From Mactromeris polynyma (Eukaryota > Mollusca > Bivalvia > Venerida > Mactridae), in assembly GCA_032209605.1 (NCBI GenBank), contig JASFXZ010000004.1:33452401-33516400 (forward strand): a DNA stretch of 64,000 nucleotides, given 5' to 3'. This document shows, piece after piece, positions 1 to 11,887 of the stretch. The notes beneath the pieces are model-generated. The model did not search any database and had not been told where the DNA came from. It saw nothing but the letters and a program-made list of their open reading frames with translations. Made by a program: the position numbers and the translations under genes. Within the stretch, counting starts at the first letter, position 1, and each line of letters opens with the position of its first letter.

Positions 1-1401
1 ACTATCTTATTATATCGTCCGCTAGCTTGTTTTCAGTGCACTTCACGCGTGATACGGCTGCAGCGTAGGCAGACATTTCAGTAATTTGTATATTTGATCA
101 GCAAGTTTCGTTGGGGTTCTTTCTTTTGCGTAAGTGAAGTCAGCTCTAATCCGTTTTATAGCTGATATCGCAAATGATTACCGCTATTTTTTGTTAGACA
201 GGGCAAATCTGAAAAGTTAGTTTGAAAGGAAATTCTTTATACGACAGATAATATGAATTCAAAGCTTATAACATGTAAAAATGCAATTATATCCACAAGT
301 AGATTGAAACGTTTGCAATGGAATAAAATTGATTTAATTTGTAATATAAGTCGACGTGAGTTAGCCATATCTCATTTTATAAGTTAAATCATGATTTATA
401 TATTGACAACAAATGGTTAAAATGAACTAAATATAACATTATTCTATATTTAAAATGAAATTTTCATGTTGTGACATAAAACTGTAAAATTATTGAATAT
501 ATGGAAAAATATTCACATTTTTTAAATCAGAAAGAATTCTGTGCTTCAACTATTTTGAAGTTTTAATAATTCTAACCGATATTAAAACACGCACATTTTT
601 CTTCATCAAAAACATTTCACGTTTTTATTGTGCCAATTTAAAAAAAAATCTCCACTACATTACACTTAAAAGGTTAATTCTTGTCATTTATTAAAAAAAC
701 TTTAAAGCGGTAAGGCATATTCATAAAAAAATAGGCAAACTAATTTCTCAGAGAAAGACGACAAAACTTCGGTGGACAGCTGCTTAAAAGTACTGGGACA
801 ACGTTACAGAACACTAAACAGTATTCAATAAGATATGCCGGCAGATATGGCTGCCTTATATTTCTTAAAACATCATGGGTGATCAGGTTTGCTATTGCAG
901 GTCTGATGACTAATTATATAAGATGCGAATGTTTACCTAACAGGGGCTGGTCATAAGAGGTTCGAACTGAAATATGAAAGTACTGTAGTGGTGTGGCGCT
1001 TGATGAGGTGCTCGAAACCACGCACCCTCTATATTGACCAGTTGGCTGTATCACCCCCACACCGCTGCTCTCCTCCCACTTACGTCACTATACTACTGCT
1101 ACCTTAATATAAATGCAGATGGATACGACCCAGTGTGGGGCTAGACCCCTCCCCAGCTCTCGCAAGGTGCTCTACCGTTTCATCATACTCTACTACACAG
1201 CTTAAGAACTAGTATGTTGGTATTCTAGCTCAGAAGAATAAAAACTTGACTAAATAATTTATTATTTTCTTGAGTTTGAATCAGCGGATTTAATTTATTG
1301 AGGATTTAATACTTTATTTTGCAGTCAAGTGTCATTGAGGATGTCATTCAGCTGGTGATGTTAATGATGCAGACTGTTAAAGAAAATGTGAAGTGTTGCT
1401 T
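1..1401. other. No gene seen
   Basis: AT-rich apart from a GC-richer stretch at about 960-1200 which, on the minus strand, contains GGTAGAGCACC and GGTTTCGAGCACC and may be a decayed tRNA-headed repeat. I found no coding signal. Confidence 0.5.
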
Positions 1402-1583
1402 AAAGTCACAACCACTGTAATTCTAATGATGTATAAGAGTTCATAATATAAATAGTAACAATCAAACAAACATTTAAATTGCCAAATGATAATAATTAAC
1501 CTGTCTTAATATACATGTATATTCATCCAGTTCGTGTCTTAACAGTTTAAAATTAGGCTTAGCAGTAATCAAATAAAAATATT
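1402..1583 (+). repeat. Direct repeat, copy 1
   Basis: About 180 bases beginning AAAGTCACAACCACTGTAAT, repeated with few differences at 2858-3033 in the same orientation. This copy has a few extra bases (ACATGTATAT region) relative to the other. No coding content. Confidence 0.9.
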
Positions 1584-1867
1584 CAATATTAAATTTTCAT
1601 CCAGCTATGTTCAAGCAAACTTAGCGGAAGTTTCTTATTTTGTTTAGTATATATATTGATTCCAGATGTAACTGTATGTACGGTTTTTCCAGACGACATA
1701 ATTATGCATATCTGTCTAAAACAAGTAAACATCATTACATTTTATGTCGAATTGTTGTGTTGCTGCCGTTAGACTTATTTTTGTTAAAGAAAATGGAAAT
1801 GGTAATTTAATCATGCAAAACAATACAGAATTATTTCAAGCGCTAAATTCATTTAGTACAATATGTA

Positions 1868-2045
1868 CAGTAAAACCTCAATGATACGACCACCCTTGGG
1901 ACCCTTGAAAATTGGTCTTAATATTGAGGTTGTCTTAATATTGAGGTTGAATAAAGAGCACAACAGTGAAAATGGACTTGAAAATTGCGTTCTTAATTTT
2001 GAGGTGGTCTTATTATTAAGGTGGTCTTTAGGTGAGGTTTTATTG
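1868..2045 (+). mobile_element. Pogo/Tigger-like MITE, copy 1
   Basis: A 178-bp element beginning CAGTAAAACCTCAATGAT and ending in the inverted form (GAGGTTTTATTG), flanked by TA on each side. The interior is built of GGTCTTAATATTGAGG-like phrases. It has no coding capacity; the short ORF over it is incidental. Ends of the CAGTAAAACC type with TA duplications are usual for pogo-group MITEs (family knowledge). Other copies lie at 13.9 and 20.75 kb. Confidence 0.8.
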
Positions 2046-2857
2046 TACTATAGAAAGGACAAAGGGAGATAACTCGTGACATTCTCCTAGACGGGAGGGT
2101 TAGTTGATTTCTAGAGCCCTGCATATATGGTTTTTACAATGTGGACGTCATGTTTCCCCCCAGTTTAAATTGTCATTTTTGTGCTATTTGCTGTCTGTCC
2201 GAATGTACTGAAACATCCAACACGTGATATTGTCATCTCTTCATAGTCAGTCAGTTGTTTTGTTTCTCCCCATCTTCTTATATCATGACGATATCGCAGG
2301 TAACCAGACATTCATACATAATGTTAGTTATACAAGCGTACGAAAAAGATTGCGCTAATACATAGCTACGAATCGTTTGCGTAATATATGCCCCGGGGTA
2401 CTGATATTTACTATGATGAAGTAAAAATACAGTCATAAATAAGATATTATGCGTACATGTATTTCATTATACGGTCAGTTATCACGTTACTTTGAAAATA
2501 TGTTGATAAATTTACGCATAAGCTTTGCATTGAAAAACATCACATGCATCGCTGAATTGAAATAAACGAATCTTAACACAATACGAACCTATCTCTCGTA
2601 TGATCACCGTAACAAGGATCACAAACGAGGAAGTTTTTCCGTCCAAATTGATTACATTCTTTAGAAGGGATATATGACACAAATTTGATATCTTTATTTC
2701 TCGCGAGGTTCAAAATACCCGACTTGAATTCTATCACCGATCTTATTACTGTAATTTTATACTGAGAAGTTTTAAAACTGTTATCAACTGCAGACAAGAT
2801 GTCTTAACGTTTGTCAACATTTTGCAGTTTAGTTTAGTACGTGTAATATTTTATTTC

Positions 2858-3033
2858 AAAGTCACAACCACTGTAATTCTAATGATGTATAAGAGTTCAT
2901 GATATAAATAGTAACAATCAACCAAACCTTTAAATTGCCAAATGATAATAATTAACCTGTCTTAATATATATTCCTCAAGTTCGTGTCTTAACAGTTTAA
3001 AATTAGGCTTAGTAATAATCAAATAAAAATATT
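2858..3033 (+). repeat. Direct repeat, copy 2
   Basis: Second copy of the unit at 1402-1583, starting AAAGTCACAACCACTGTAAT and ending AATCAAATAAAAATAT. High similarity by eye implies a recent duplication or recent insertion of the same element. Confidence 0.9.
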
Positions 3034-3246
3034 TAATTTAAAAGGTTGTATGACATAGTTGATTATGTACTTTAAATGTTAACCGCACAATTTAATTCCA
3101 TGTACAATGTCACATACACACTTCTTATTCCATCTTCTAATTACTTTTCGGTTGTCAGTAGTTTTACGTTGTGACTGATTATATAACTTTGATTGACTAC
3201 TGTATCAGCTAGTATGTATGGAATCATCTTACACTTAGAAGATAAC

Positions 3247-3499
3247 AATAAATACTTATTAATATATTGTTTTCAGAAATGCCAGACAATTTCTTGTGAT
3301 ATGAAGTAGATAAATTGATAAAAAAGTTCATAACTGTTGTTGATTAATGTGAAATATTAATATAATATTTGTTACAAACGTTACGAATGCGTATAATCAT
3401 TCGTAGCATTTTCGTTAAAAATTACGAATTCGTAGTGACTGCATGCATACGAAAACTTGATAAAACGCTCTTGAGATCGTAAAACGTCGTAAGAAAACT
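3247..3499 (-). repeat. Inverted repeat arm, left of the TPR gene
   Basis: The reverse complement of this stretch matches 8836-9106. Shared landmarks are ATATGAAGTAGATAAATTGA, TGTTGTTGATTAATGTGAA and the CG-rich end with ACGACG and CTCTTGAGATCG. Probably a dispersed element rather than a gene part. Confidence 0.8.
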
Positions 3500-4041
3500 T
3501 TATCGACTTTGGTACTGGTAGCCGTTACTTGGTTTAAAGTCCGGCACCGAAAATGTCAGGGTCTCTGGAATACAAATATATGCATATTTTGGATTTAAAA
3601 TCAGCCGAAAAATAAGGGATGGATAAGGTACAAGGGCAAATAAGGGCGGAAAGGATTGAATGTATGGGTACACCCACATGTCAAGCCGAGAAAGCCAGTA
3701 GTCACGGGCTATAAGGGGGAAAAAACAAGAATATCATATCAAGTCGAGAAACTGCACATGGGCAAAGGGGAACATACATCTTCAAAAAAGATAATATAAA
3801 TAATAACCACATAGCTGTTTACTGCCTTGCAACTGTCAGTAATAGTTCTGCGAATTTGTCTAATAAATCAAACTAATGAACTATATGATTTTCAATAAAG
3901 ACGAAGTGTTCATCTTCGTCAGGTAGGTGGCCAACACATTTGACATACCCGATAGACTTTGGAAACGTGTGTCCTCATATTGGCTCTCATGGGTACCTTG
4001 TGTTCATAGTGAATATATTTGGTTTGTTCACTTTGTAAATG

Positions 4042-4317
4042 TCACATCTTGTGCCAAATTGCAGTGACACTCAAAAAGTTAGTCTCATTAAAACATTCGA
4101 CAAGTTTGATCGTGGTGGATCTAGGGTCATATTGATAGGTCTTTGTTGTCACTAAAGAAGCCACATTGCCTGCCTGATATACTTCCAACTTGAAAAGAGT
4201 TTCAGCTGTGATCACACACGTCCAACACCGGATGTATTCATGTGAGAAAAAAATGACCAGTAGTATGACAAACAACTTGACAAGCATCATGCATTTCAAT
4301 GTTCCTTCCCCTTTCAA
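4042..4317 (-). CDS. Possible small secreted protein (unknown)
   Basis: An open frame of 91 codons. From its second ATG cluster it begins MMLVKLFVILLVIFFSHEY, which reads as a signal peptide or membrane anchor, followed by Cys-Trp-Thr-Cys and a polar part with an N-glycosylation-like Asn-Glu-Thr. The composition looks more protein-like than most random ORFs here. It lies on the same strand just downstream of the TPR gene. After the stop another frame stays open and protein-like, so this may be one exon of a longer or broken gene. No family was recognised and no splice sites were confirmed. It could be chance. Confidence 0.25.
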   Translation of the reverse strand: MKGEGTLKCMMLVKLFVILLVIFFSHEYIRCWTCVITAETLFKLEVYQAGNVASLVTTKTYQYDPRSTTIKLVECFNETNFLSVTAIWHKM

Positions 4318-4514
4318 TGTCTTGCCCTCCGTATAATTTCTTTGTATATTTGTACATGTTTCATCTTCGTTCCATTACTATTTGCTTTGCGTGGGCAAAA
4401 CACAGTCCTTCCTACATTTGTTTTGTTTCAAAATCCCAACAATCAATATCTCACAATGACTATATCAATATCTGCGAACTAGTTTAGTACAACACACTGG
4501 CATGTGAAGGTTTC

Positions 4515-4520
4515 TTTAAT
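4515..4520 (-). promoter_or_regulatory. Possible poly(A) signal of the TPR gene
   Basis: Minus-strand ATTAAA, about 60 bases after the TPR stop codon. No canonical AATAAA was seen closer. Such hexamers are common by chance in AT-rich DNA. Confidence 0.3.
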
Positions 4521-4568
4521 AACAGAAATGCTCGTGCATGACTAATAACAGAAATGCTCGTGCATGAC
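4517..4568. repeat. 26-bp tandem duplication
   Basis: Two perfect copies of a 26-base unit beginning TAATAACAGAAATGCTCG lie head to tail at 4517-4542 and 4543-4568. They are just 3' of the TPR stop codon, in its likely 3' UTR, and overlap the possible ATTAAA signal. Confidence 0.9.
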
Positions 4569-4578
4569 ATTCTATCAA

Positions 4579-5350
4579 TTACAACAACATATGTTCTATA
4601 TTAATTACACTTCCATTGTTACAATTCAGAAACACAAGGTATGCTTGGAATTGATCCTCCGCCGCCTGTTTGCACAAACATCTGTAGGAGATGTTTTTGC
4701 GGTATGTCTGCCTCACCATCAAATGGCAGGCGATATTTTCGGCATCAGCGCCTTTTTTATAGTATAATTTGGCTTTTTGAAAATGTCTGAAATGTAGCAA
4801 GTATATGTATCCCATCAGATACAGCGTGTTTGCATACTTTTCATGACATTTTGGAGCTGTTGACAAATATGTTTCGTGCAGCCCAAGGGCAGATTTTGGA
4901 TCTTTATTCATTTTCGTGTATGCATAGAAATATATAGCTTCTATATTTGTCCTGTCAATCTCATAAAATTTCCTAAATGAGTCAAATGCTCTCTCTACTT
5001 GTTCTGTGGACATATATCTTGATCCAAGCACATAATATGCGTGTCCTAACATATGTCTTTCGCTATCTATGCTCTTGTATTCCTCTAACTTGTGAGCAAA
5101 CTTCTCAAGAACACGTATGCAATCTTTTGTCTGTTCATAATCTGACTTATCCATGACCCTCAATGGAACAATGATCGAAGCAAAGAAATACTCTACAATT
5201 GTGTCATTTGGTCTCAGTTTCATGTAGTCTTCAGTCCACGTACCTATGTTTGGTGGAAGCATGACCTTTGGGTATTGCTTGAGTAGATGGCCAGCAAGCA
5301 TATAACCTTGAATATAGTTGTGGAAGCCTGGTTGCAAAGCCTGGCAATCT
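4579..5350 (-). CDS. Exon 3 of the TPR gene (TPR repeats and stop)
   Basis: The acceptor TTTATTTTAAG precedes AGATTGCC; only this site keeps the frame with exon 2. The exon encodes residues 77-333 and carries all three TPR-like helical pairs. Frame-open sequence 5' of 5350 (up to 5502) is intron; its residues are hydrophobic and unlike the rest. The frame ends at a TAA at 4579. Confidence 0.8.
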
Positions 5351-6481
5351 CTTAAAATAAAACGGTAATAATAATGAATAAAAAGTCGAGCAGGAAGTGC
5401 ACTATTACTCCAACAAATACATAGGCAAAAATGGACACGAGTGGTTAACATGAGTAATGTAAAAAATAGGAACACCGCATTGGAATCCAGGTGCAAGCAC
5501 ACTTAAAATTTAATTTAGAAACCAGCAGTGTTTAATGGTTATGCAAATTACAGCAATGATGACAATGATACATGTACTTGCAAAATATAAACCAAAGAAG
5601 TAAATTATATGTACTAACAAACATATAAAAACAACGCTTTAATTACTGATTGGCTACAACCTCTTGTATTGTTCAATTATTTAACATAAGGATGCATTAA
5701 GGAAACAACTTACGTTTGTGTCAAAACTCTGTCTCTCTGAAAATTCCAAAGGGTTTTGAATCCATCTTCGATCATGTTGAGAGCTTTCACCGTGATTTGT
5801 GCTGTTGGAGACTTTGGGTACTGCTGCACGAGTTCAGGAGTAACTCTACCTAAATTTGAAAACAAACACAATGCTTTGATAAGTTCTATAATTTTGACAC
5901 TTCGTGATAGTACTTCAAGTATCCGAATAGAAATACCTAAACCTAAATCAGACAAAACAATACACCCAGCATTCGTGGTATCAGATCTGTTTTGCTCTAA
6001 TAAACAACCTGAAGATCTTTGAAACACACACAAAACAAATGTACATGTTTACATTAATAAAATCATGATAGGAACACGAAGCAATCCTTGGTCCCACACA
6101 AAACTTTCGACATCACTATCGTGTTGGATTATAATATACACTCCATAACTTTGTAAAGACACTCATTCAGAAGTGCTACATATTTGCATTCATTATTCGT
6201 TTCGAAAACTTATGTATAATAGAACGTTATTTGTATTGCTAAACTCTCTTGTCCACTTTTGATACAACTTATCTTTTTCATTTATTGACACACATAATAC
6301 ATTTGAGACTGTCGCACAAATTTGCATAGCGTCCAAGAACTTCAATAAGTGACTTTTAACATTCAATCATTACATACAAATCTTTACCTCGTTCATTTTT
6401 CAGAAGATTTGAAGAACTTTGTGCATGACTCAATTTCTCAGTCATAAGAGATGTTAATTTATCTTTGACAAATTCTTCCAT
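4579..6481 (-). CDS. TPR-repeat protein gene, 3 exons, 333 aa
   Basis: Joining 6481-6388, 5849-5714 and 5350-4579 gives one open frame of 333 residues. Both introns have GT...AG ends and matching phases (phase 1, then phase 2). The start is secure: ATG at 6481 sits in a good context (AAA before, G after), and an in-frame TGA lies 27 bases upstream with no other ATG between. Residues about 179-212 fit the TPR spacing (Leu185, Gly186, Tyr189, Ala198, Phe202). Residues 213-246 and 250-284 look like two more TPR-like helical pairs. No signal peptide or membrane segment is visible, so the product is probably a soluble cytosolic scaffold; partners are unknown. I cannot name an orthologue. The last about 45 residues (rich in Cys, Arg and Asn) look less TPR-like, so a further 3' splice is possible. 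A minus-strand ATTAAA at 4515-4520, about 60 bases after the stop, could be the polyadenylation signal. Confidence 0.78.
5714..5849 (-). CDS. Exon 2 of the TPR gene
   Basis: The acceptor is TTTCAAATTTAG and the donor GTAAGT. It encodes residues 32-77, including the run RVTPELVQQYPKSPTAQ and a helical stretch ending in WNFQRDRVLTQT. Entry is phase 1 and exit phase 2. The open frame carries on upstream into the intron, but that part reads as unpatterned sequence and is not coding. Confidence 0.78.
6388..6481 (-). CDS. Exon 1 of the TPR gene (start codon)
   Basis: It encodes residues 1-31 plus one base of codon 32, beginning Met-Glu-Glu-Phe-Val-Lys. The stretch is charged and predicted helical (MTEKLSHAQSSSNLLKN). 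It ends at a good donor, GAG|GTAAAG, in phase 1. It is too short to stand out as an ORF by itself. Support comes from the clean phase match to exon 2 and the upstream in-frame stop. Confidence 0.72.
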
Positions 6482-6599
6482 TTTCTTCAGTTCCAGTGAA
6501 GTGTTTCAGGTTTCCAAGAATGTACGACCCTGTCTCCTTCAATAGATACATAACTAATTGCTGATTTGACATCTATTTTATCTCTTAATATTTGGGCTT

Positions 6600-8835
6600 T
6601 ACGATGGTCGTTCATTCACGTTAAATTGATATGTGCATATATTTACCTGGTACCAGATGAAGAAAAATCAAAACAAGTTATGTCACCAAGTTCATATCTA
6701 TATAATGTGATATTTGCAAACTCATAAAAACGTCAGGGGCCTCGGATTGTGGATCAGCAGGGTGTTATTTTGGTACTAATTCATTACTTTCACTTGTATA
6801 TTAGAAGTCGTTCATTCCTTCAGGTTTTTATAATTTAGAACGAGCGAAGCCAACAGAAATGGCTTTTATATTTCAATATTATAGGAAAACATGTGAACAC
6901 ATATTCGGCTGAAACGGCGCACCCCACGCCTGCCCGCGTGAGCCGCATATACACATACAGTAAACATTGTCCGCCAATATGCTTGCTGAATTTGATAATA
7001 ATTATTGTATAATAAAACGTCACGGTTCTTTGCTGTATCAAATGTATATTATAAGACCTTAGCTGGACTGATACAAATTGTAAACTTGAAACCAATGTGT
7101 CCAGGCAGGGACCTTTAAACGATGCATTGCTAATCCGAAGAATCCCTTAATATAAAATCATTCACATTTAGTTCATTTAGGTACTGTATAAATGGTAAAG
7201 TTTGCGAGACGAAAACGTTTACGAATTTCGCAAATGCACAAATTTCGCAGCCATTTTCCTGGGCGTAAAACTCCACTTCCGCCGAAGTATAATTTTACCT
7301 ACGCACAGTTTAGCTGATACTTGGAGCTCGGTTCTCAATGCGTGGCCGATACAACTTTGTTACCAACCTTAACATTTGAGAATTAAATATAAATACATTG
7401 ATGATTTTGAAACAAACAGGTTTCAATTTTCAACAATATTTGCAATCAACCTTTTAACCGATCACTGATCAAGTATAAAACTCTAACTACAAATGTAAAC
7501 AGCATCTACTTGTTACTAGTATATGATAAACGTATATCATAATAAAGCATTAATAGTAAATCTTGTAATAGATACCAACACTCGAACGCATAATTAAACT
7601 ACAATTCTGACCTAATTTTAAGTCACATGATATATAGATCCACATTTTTGAGTTAAACATATGATAGAAATAACTTAAGTTTTACTTTGTATTAAAATAA
7701 CTCCAAACGCCAATACAATCCGAGTATTTAGATGAAAGTAAACTGCACAATTTCATCGGATTTAAGTCAAATCAACAGGTGATTTAAAATATTCTTACTT
7801 TAGATTTCATTCGCAATACTCCAGGGTTTACAAGACGTGTCCTTTGTTTATACTTTATCGATTGCATAAATGACTGAGCACTATGGCTAATATGCAGGTG
7901 CGGTTAAAGAGACGGGCGCCAAGGAACAAGCGCCCCTCTAAAGCAATTGTTATGGTATTGATAGACGCATAACCATATTTCTCCTCACAAATATTAATTT
8001 TTATATTATCAGCTACAGTGTAGGCGAGCACTGACGACACGTTCGCGTGTAATTAACACTGCCTATAATATCAAAAGTTATAATACCAACCAAGAAAGGC
8101 CATGCCGCCCCACAATGTATTGGATAAAATACGTAGGTCGGTGAATATACTAAGGTAATACCAAGTTGGATCTTTGCCTAGCGACCAAACCTTTCTACCC
8201 GACAGGAAAAAAAGAAGAAATAAATTTGTTTTGAATACGGTGACCGCCTTTCTTACTTGAAGCTAAATTTAGTGTAGAATTTTACAAATTAAATTATACG
8301 AACTTGAAAATTGTCTCACTGTAATAGTATCTGTATCTTCATTGTTCTAAACGGCGCTTTTATTTTCCACTATTTACACAACATGGCATTTTTCTGCAAT
8401 GAGATGCATTTTATTATGCAATGGACATATTGTTTTTGATCGGAGATCTACTAGACCTACGCTATACATACACACACCAAAATAATGTCTCAATAAATAA
8501 TAACATTAACGAGAACAGTGCAACCTCTGCAGAGCAACATCTACAAGAATTCAGAAAAAATACTGTTGTATAGAGGACGTTGCTCTAGAGAGGTTTAAGT
8601 TATGGTAAAGTCTTACTACAAGAACATTGACATTGTTGCTGAAGGGAGACAGGGCTGCTCCGGAAAGGTGGCATTGTATAATATCAATTTATACTTCGAA
8701 CTAGTAATATGTTGATTCCAAATTCGCTCGTTCGTACTAAGCCGCTATATGTCAAATGATGGCGATTCATAATGACAAATCAATTACAACAGACATTGGG
8801 CCCATTTGATCAACGTTCTTACGCACGAATTTTCG
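6600..8835. other. Upstream flank of the TPR gene, no gene seen
   Basis: Presumed promoter side of the minus-strand TPR gene. No clear TATA box or CpG-rich promoter was picked out by eye. Only short random ORFs. A CG-containing stretch near 7200-7330 (AATTTCGCAAATGCAC) may be repeat-derived. Confidence 0.45.
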
Positions 8836-9106
8836 TAAGTTTTTGTTACGACGTTCTTACGATCGCAAGAGCGAGTTATCAATATTTTCGTACGCATGCA
8901 GACGCTACAAATTCGTAAGTTTTAACGAAAATGCTACAAATGGATATAGGCATTCGTAACGTTCGTAAACAAATTATATTAATAATTCACATTAATCAAC
9001 AACAGTTATGAAATTTATATCAATTCATCTACTTCATATCACATGAAATTGTCGGCCAATCACATGAAAATGTCGGCCATTTCTGAAAAAATAATGAAAT
9101 ACATTA
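8836..9106 (+). repeat. Inverted repeat arm, upstream of the TPR gene
   Basis: Partner of 3247-3499 in opposite orientation (TTGTTACGACG start, TTCATCTACTTCATATCACA near the end). It carries an internal tandem duplication of about 20 bases at 9040-9081 (CACATGAAAATGTCGGCC type) that the other arm lacks. Confidence 0.8.
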
Positions 9107-10130
9107 ATGTGTATGTGATGTTGAAAATCAGTCTGATTTAATTCGTTTGTCGATAAAAAGCTCACGAGTATAATCCCTTATCATAAAAATATCATGTGCA
9201 TGATGAATGACTCGCCTAGGTCTTACAAAAAACATGAACACATCGTTACAGGTCATTAAGTATGCAACCAACAAAGAGAAAAATCGATGCACACATCTAG
9301 AGATGAGATCATTATAGTACATTTCAAGCGGTCTCCGAAGTCGACTAGATCTGGTTGCAATTATGCTTATTTGTAATGCTCATTAACTTGTTTGAATGAT
9401 TTAAAGTTGTTAATCGACATCTGGTTCGCGAGACATTCCAACAGTCAAGGTTTTATCCTAGCTCATTGTTGTACATACTCTTCTGTCAATGCTAAGCCGA
9501 CCAATATGAAGGTTGTTTACCTGTACAATGATTTACTATTTGTGATTGAGGTTAAGTGGGAGGTTGAGTGCATCCTTAAAGCAGAATTCACCCCCTCCCA
9601 TTGGTGTTGTTGCCACTAACCGTTCTATCGTGATACTTCTATTTTCACTTATCTTCGTGCTCGTCCCTTTTGATTATGTAAGGGTATACTCGTATGTAAA
9701 TATTTTCATGTCTTCTTGAGCTTTTGGGGAGGCTATGTACTATTGATTTGGCGTTTCGCTTCATGCTCGACTCCTTCATTCATTTGTATATATGTTGTTG
9801 TTACAATACAAATCATACTACATGTGCTTGTATCAAAGTGAATACAATTATGCAAAACCACTTTCCATCGTTCTCTCTGCAATCATTTATACTCACCTTC
9901 AGGAAATCTGCTTTGAAATTGTCTCAACAAACAGTGAATGACATACTTGACCTTAATATGTCATTCCGCATTTGTTTCGTCTCTAATTAAATCAGGATTG
10001 CTATCAGGGATTGGCCTAGCTGGTTCAATATTCGAGAGTTGATTGAAAATAATGCGGTCAATCACTGAAACTAAACAGAAAACAAAACATGAAACACGCA
10101 CGGGTAGGGTTTTATATTCAGTAATATAAT

Positions 10131-10225
10131 GGTGATTCAGTGATCGAGGGGTAGAGCGCCTGACTCCTGATCCGAAGGTTGTGAGCTCGAGCCCCGCGAT
10201 GTGCGCGGTTTGATCACGAACTTCA
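10131..10225 (+). mobile_element. tRNA-like SINE head
   Basis: GGTAGAGCGCCTGACTCC (D-arm/A-box-like) is followed 30 bases later by GAGCTCGAGCCCC (degenerate B box). The acceptor arms do not pair, so it is a SINE head or tRNA pseudogene rather than a working tRNA. Confidence 0.5.
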
Positions 10226-11049
10226 CAACCTACAACTCTTCACTACATTATGAATTTGGCGCTAGTACCGGTTGGTAGCAAGGTAGCAGTCATCGAAGGT
10301 GATTAATATAAGTGTTTTCATAATCGATGTAAAATAATTAAATTCTATCTAAACTAAACATTTCATCAATAATAATATGTTGTGCATGTGTCCAGCATTT
10401 TATTCACAATATCTACTATAACTTTGTTATTATAACATTGAGTAATAATTTTGCAAAATTGCTTTAATTTAATAAATATTAATTTAAATGTGTGGATGTG
10501 ATATAACTTATTTTGTCATACAGAAACAAGCACATACATAGCGCACATACACAACGCCAAAATACCCTTAACCAGGAGTGTTTCAGAACACATCCACACA
10601 CTTATTATTCATAAGTTATCGACTTTCGACTAATTCTTTGCTTCAAACCTAGATGAAGAACAGTGGAAACTCCAAGTGTACTTTACACGTGTATACATAT
10701 TTGTCGCAGAAAAAAGCTCTCATTGTTACAAAAGGCAACGTTAAATAAACATTACCATTATTATCTGTGATCATGTATATCGTTATTTGTCCCAGTTACA
10801 ATTCATTATACCACTGATTGCATTTTGTCGATAAGGGAATAATTATAATCACTATTTTACCATACGCAAGCTAGGAGTTATTTGCAATTCAAAATTGCTT
10901 AAGGTTTGAACGCTCCTAATATGTAGTTTACACGATGTATGTACGTGTATGCTATACATCAATTAATGATAAAATACAAAGTGTATATTGTTACTTTATA
11001 TGCCGTAAAATCTATATATCTAAATTATACATAACCTCTTAAATGTGCA

Positions 11050-11203
11050 TTGTTCATTGATTTGATATATTTTCACATTTTTGTTCTTTATACATGTGTA
11101 TTTGTATATATGCAGTTCTATGTATCCAGTATATTTTTGTTAAAACTGGATATATGTTTGCTCTCCAACTTGGAGGAAATAAACAATCTATCTATCTATC
11201 GTC
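11050..11203 (+). mobile_element. Probable LINE/SINE 3' end with TATC tail
   Basis: The phrase TTGGAGGAAATAAACAATC runs into (TATC)n at about 11186-11203. AATAAA followed by a short tandem tail is the usual 3' end of non-LTR elements. No coding remains are visible upstream. Confidence 0.45.
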
Positions 11204-11419
11204 AGTCTTACTCAATCGCTAAACCTGTGATTACTACCGCATGTCGACCTAATTGTTCTCGCAGTGTTGTTTATATATAATTATTGCACCTCGTATACTG
11301 TCCGCCGAGGATAAGTTTTTGTTTATAAACATTAGATAGACAAGTTCAATGTACCCAAATAGGGTGTCATAAAATAGTGATAACATTTATTAAACTGTTA
11401 CTCACTCGTCTAGTATCGA

Positions 11420-11513
11420 AGTGGGGATAGTCGAGTGGTAATATATGGAGCTGTGCAGTGGAAAGATGAGTAGAACCTTTTCGTTCCGGGTTCGAATCCC
11501 CGCGGCGACTTAA
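11420..11513 (+). mobile_element. tRNA-like SINE head with intact B box
   Basis: GATAGTCGAGTGGTAATA resembles an A box of long-arm tRNAs, and GGGTTCGAATCCCCG is a near-perfect B box and T arm. The 5' and 3' ends pair poorly (GTGGGGA against CGGCGAC), so I do not call it a functional tRNA. It is followed by a T-rich stretch that could end Pol III transcription. Confidence 0.5.
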
Positions 11514-11887
11514 ATTTTTGCAGCTGTTATGTAAGTACCCATTATTCTCTTAAGAACATTGTACTCTCGTGACTGTCATGTGTCTTGATATACATGTACA
11601 TGTGTTTTTATTTCTAAACAAATGTTCAGCCATAATCAGACGATGCTCGGAAAATCATGAATAATGTTTTACATGTTTAATGATATAATGAAGCTAAATG
11701 AAAAATAAATTTTGTGAATATGTGATATGTTTCAATATAAAAACTCGTGCCATATTCATTCAATTTTGTTAATTTTGTATGTTTTCGTGTTTTTCTTATA
11801 TTGACAGAATGTATCAGAAGGAGAAGCAACAGCAGCAGCTTGAAGTACCACTCTCGGCACCAGTCCGTAGAGTAGCAGCATTGACCT

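Noticed and set aside
5756..6022. 88-codon plus-strand ORF
   Set aside because: Antisense shadow of TPR exon 2 and its intron.
11420..11513. Functional tRNA with a long variable arm
   Set aside because: The B box is good but the acceptor arms do not pair and the D arm is weak; better explained as a SINE head.
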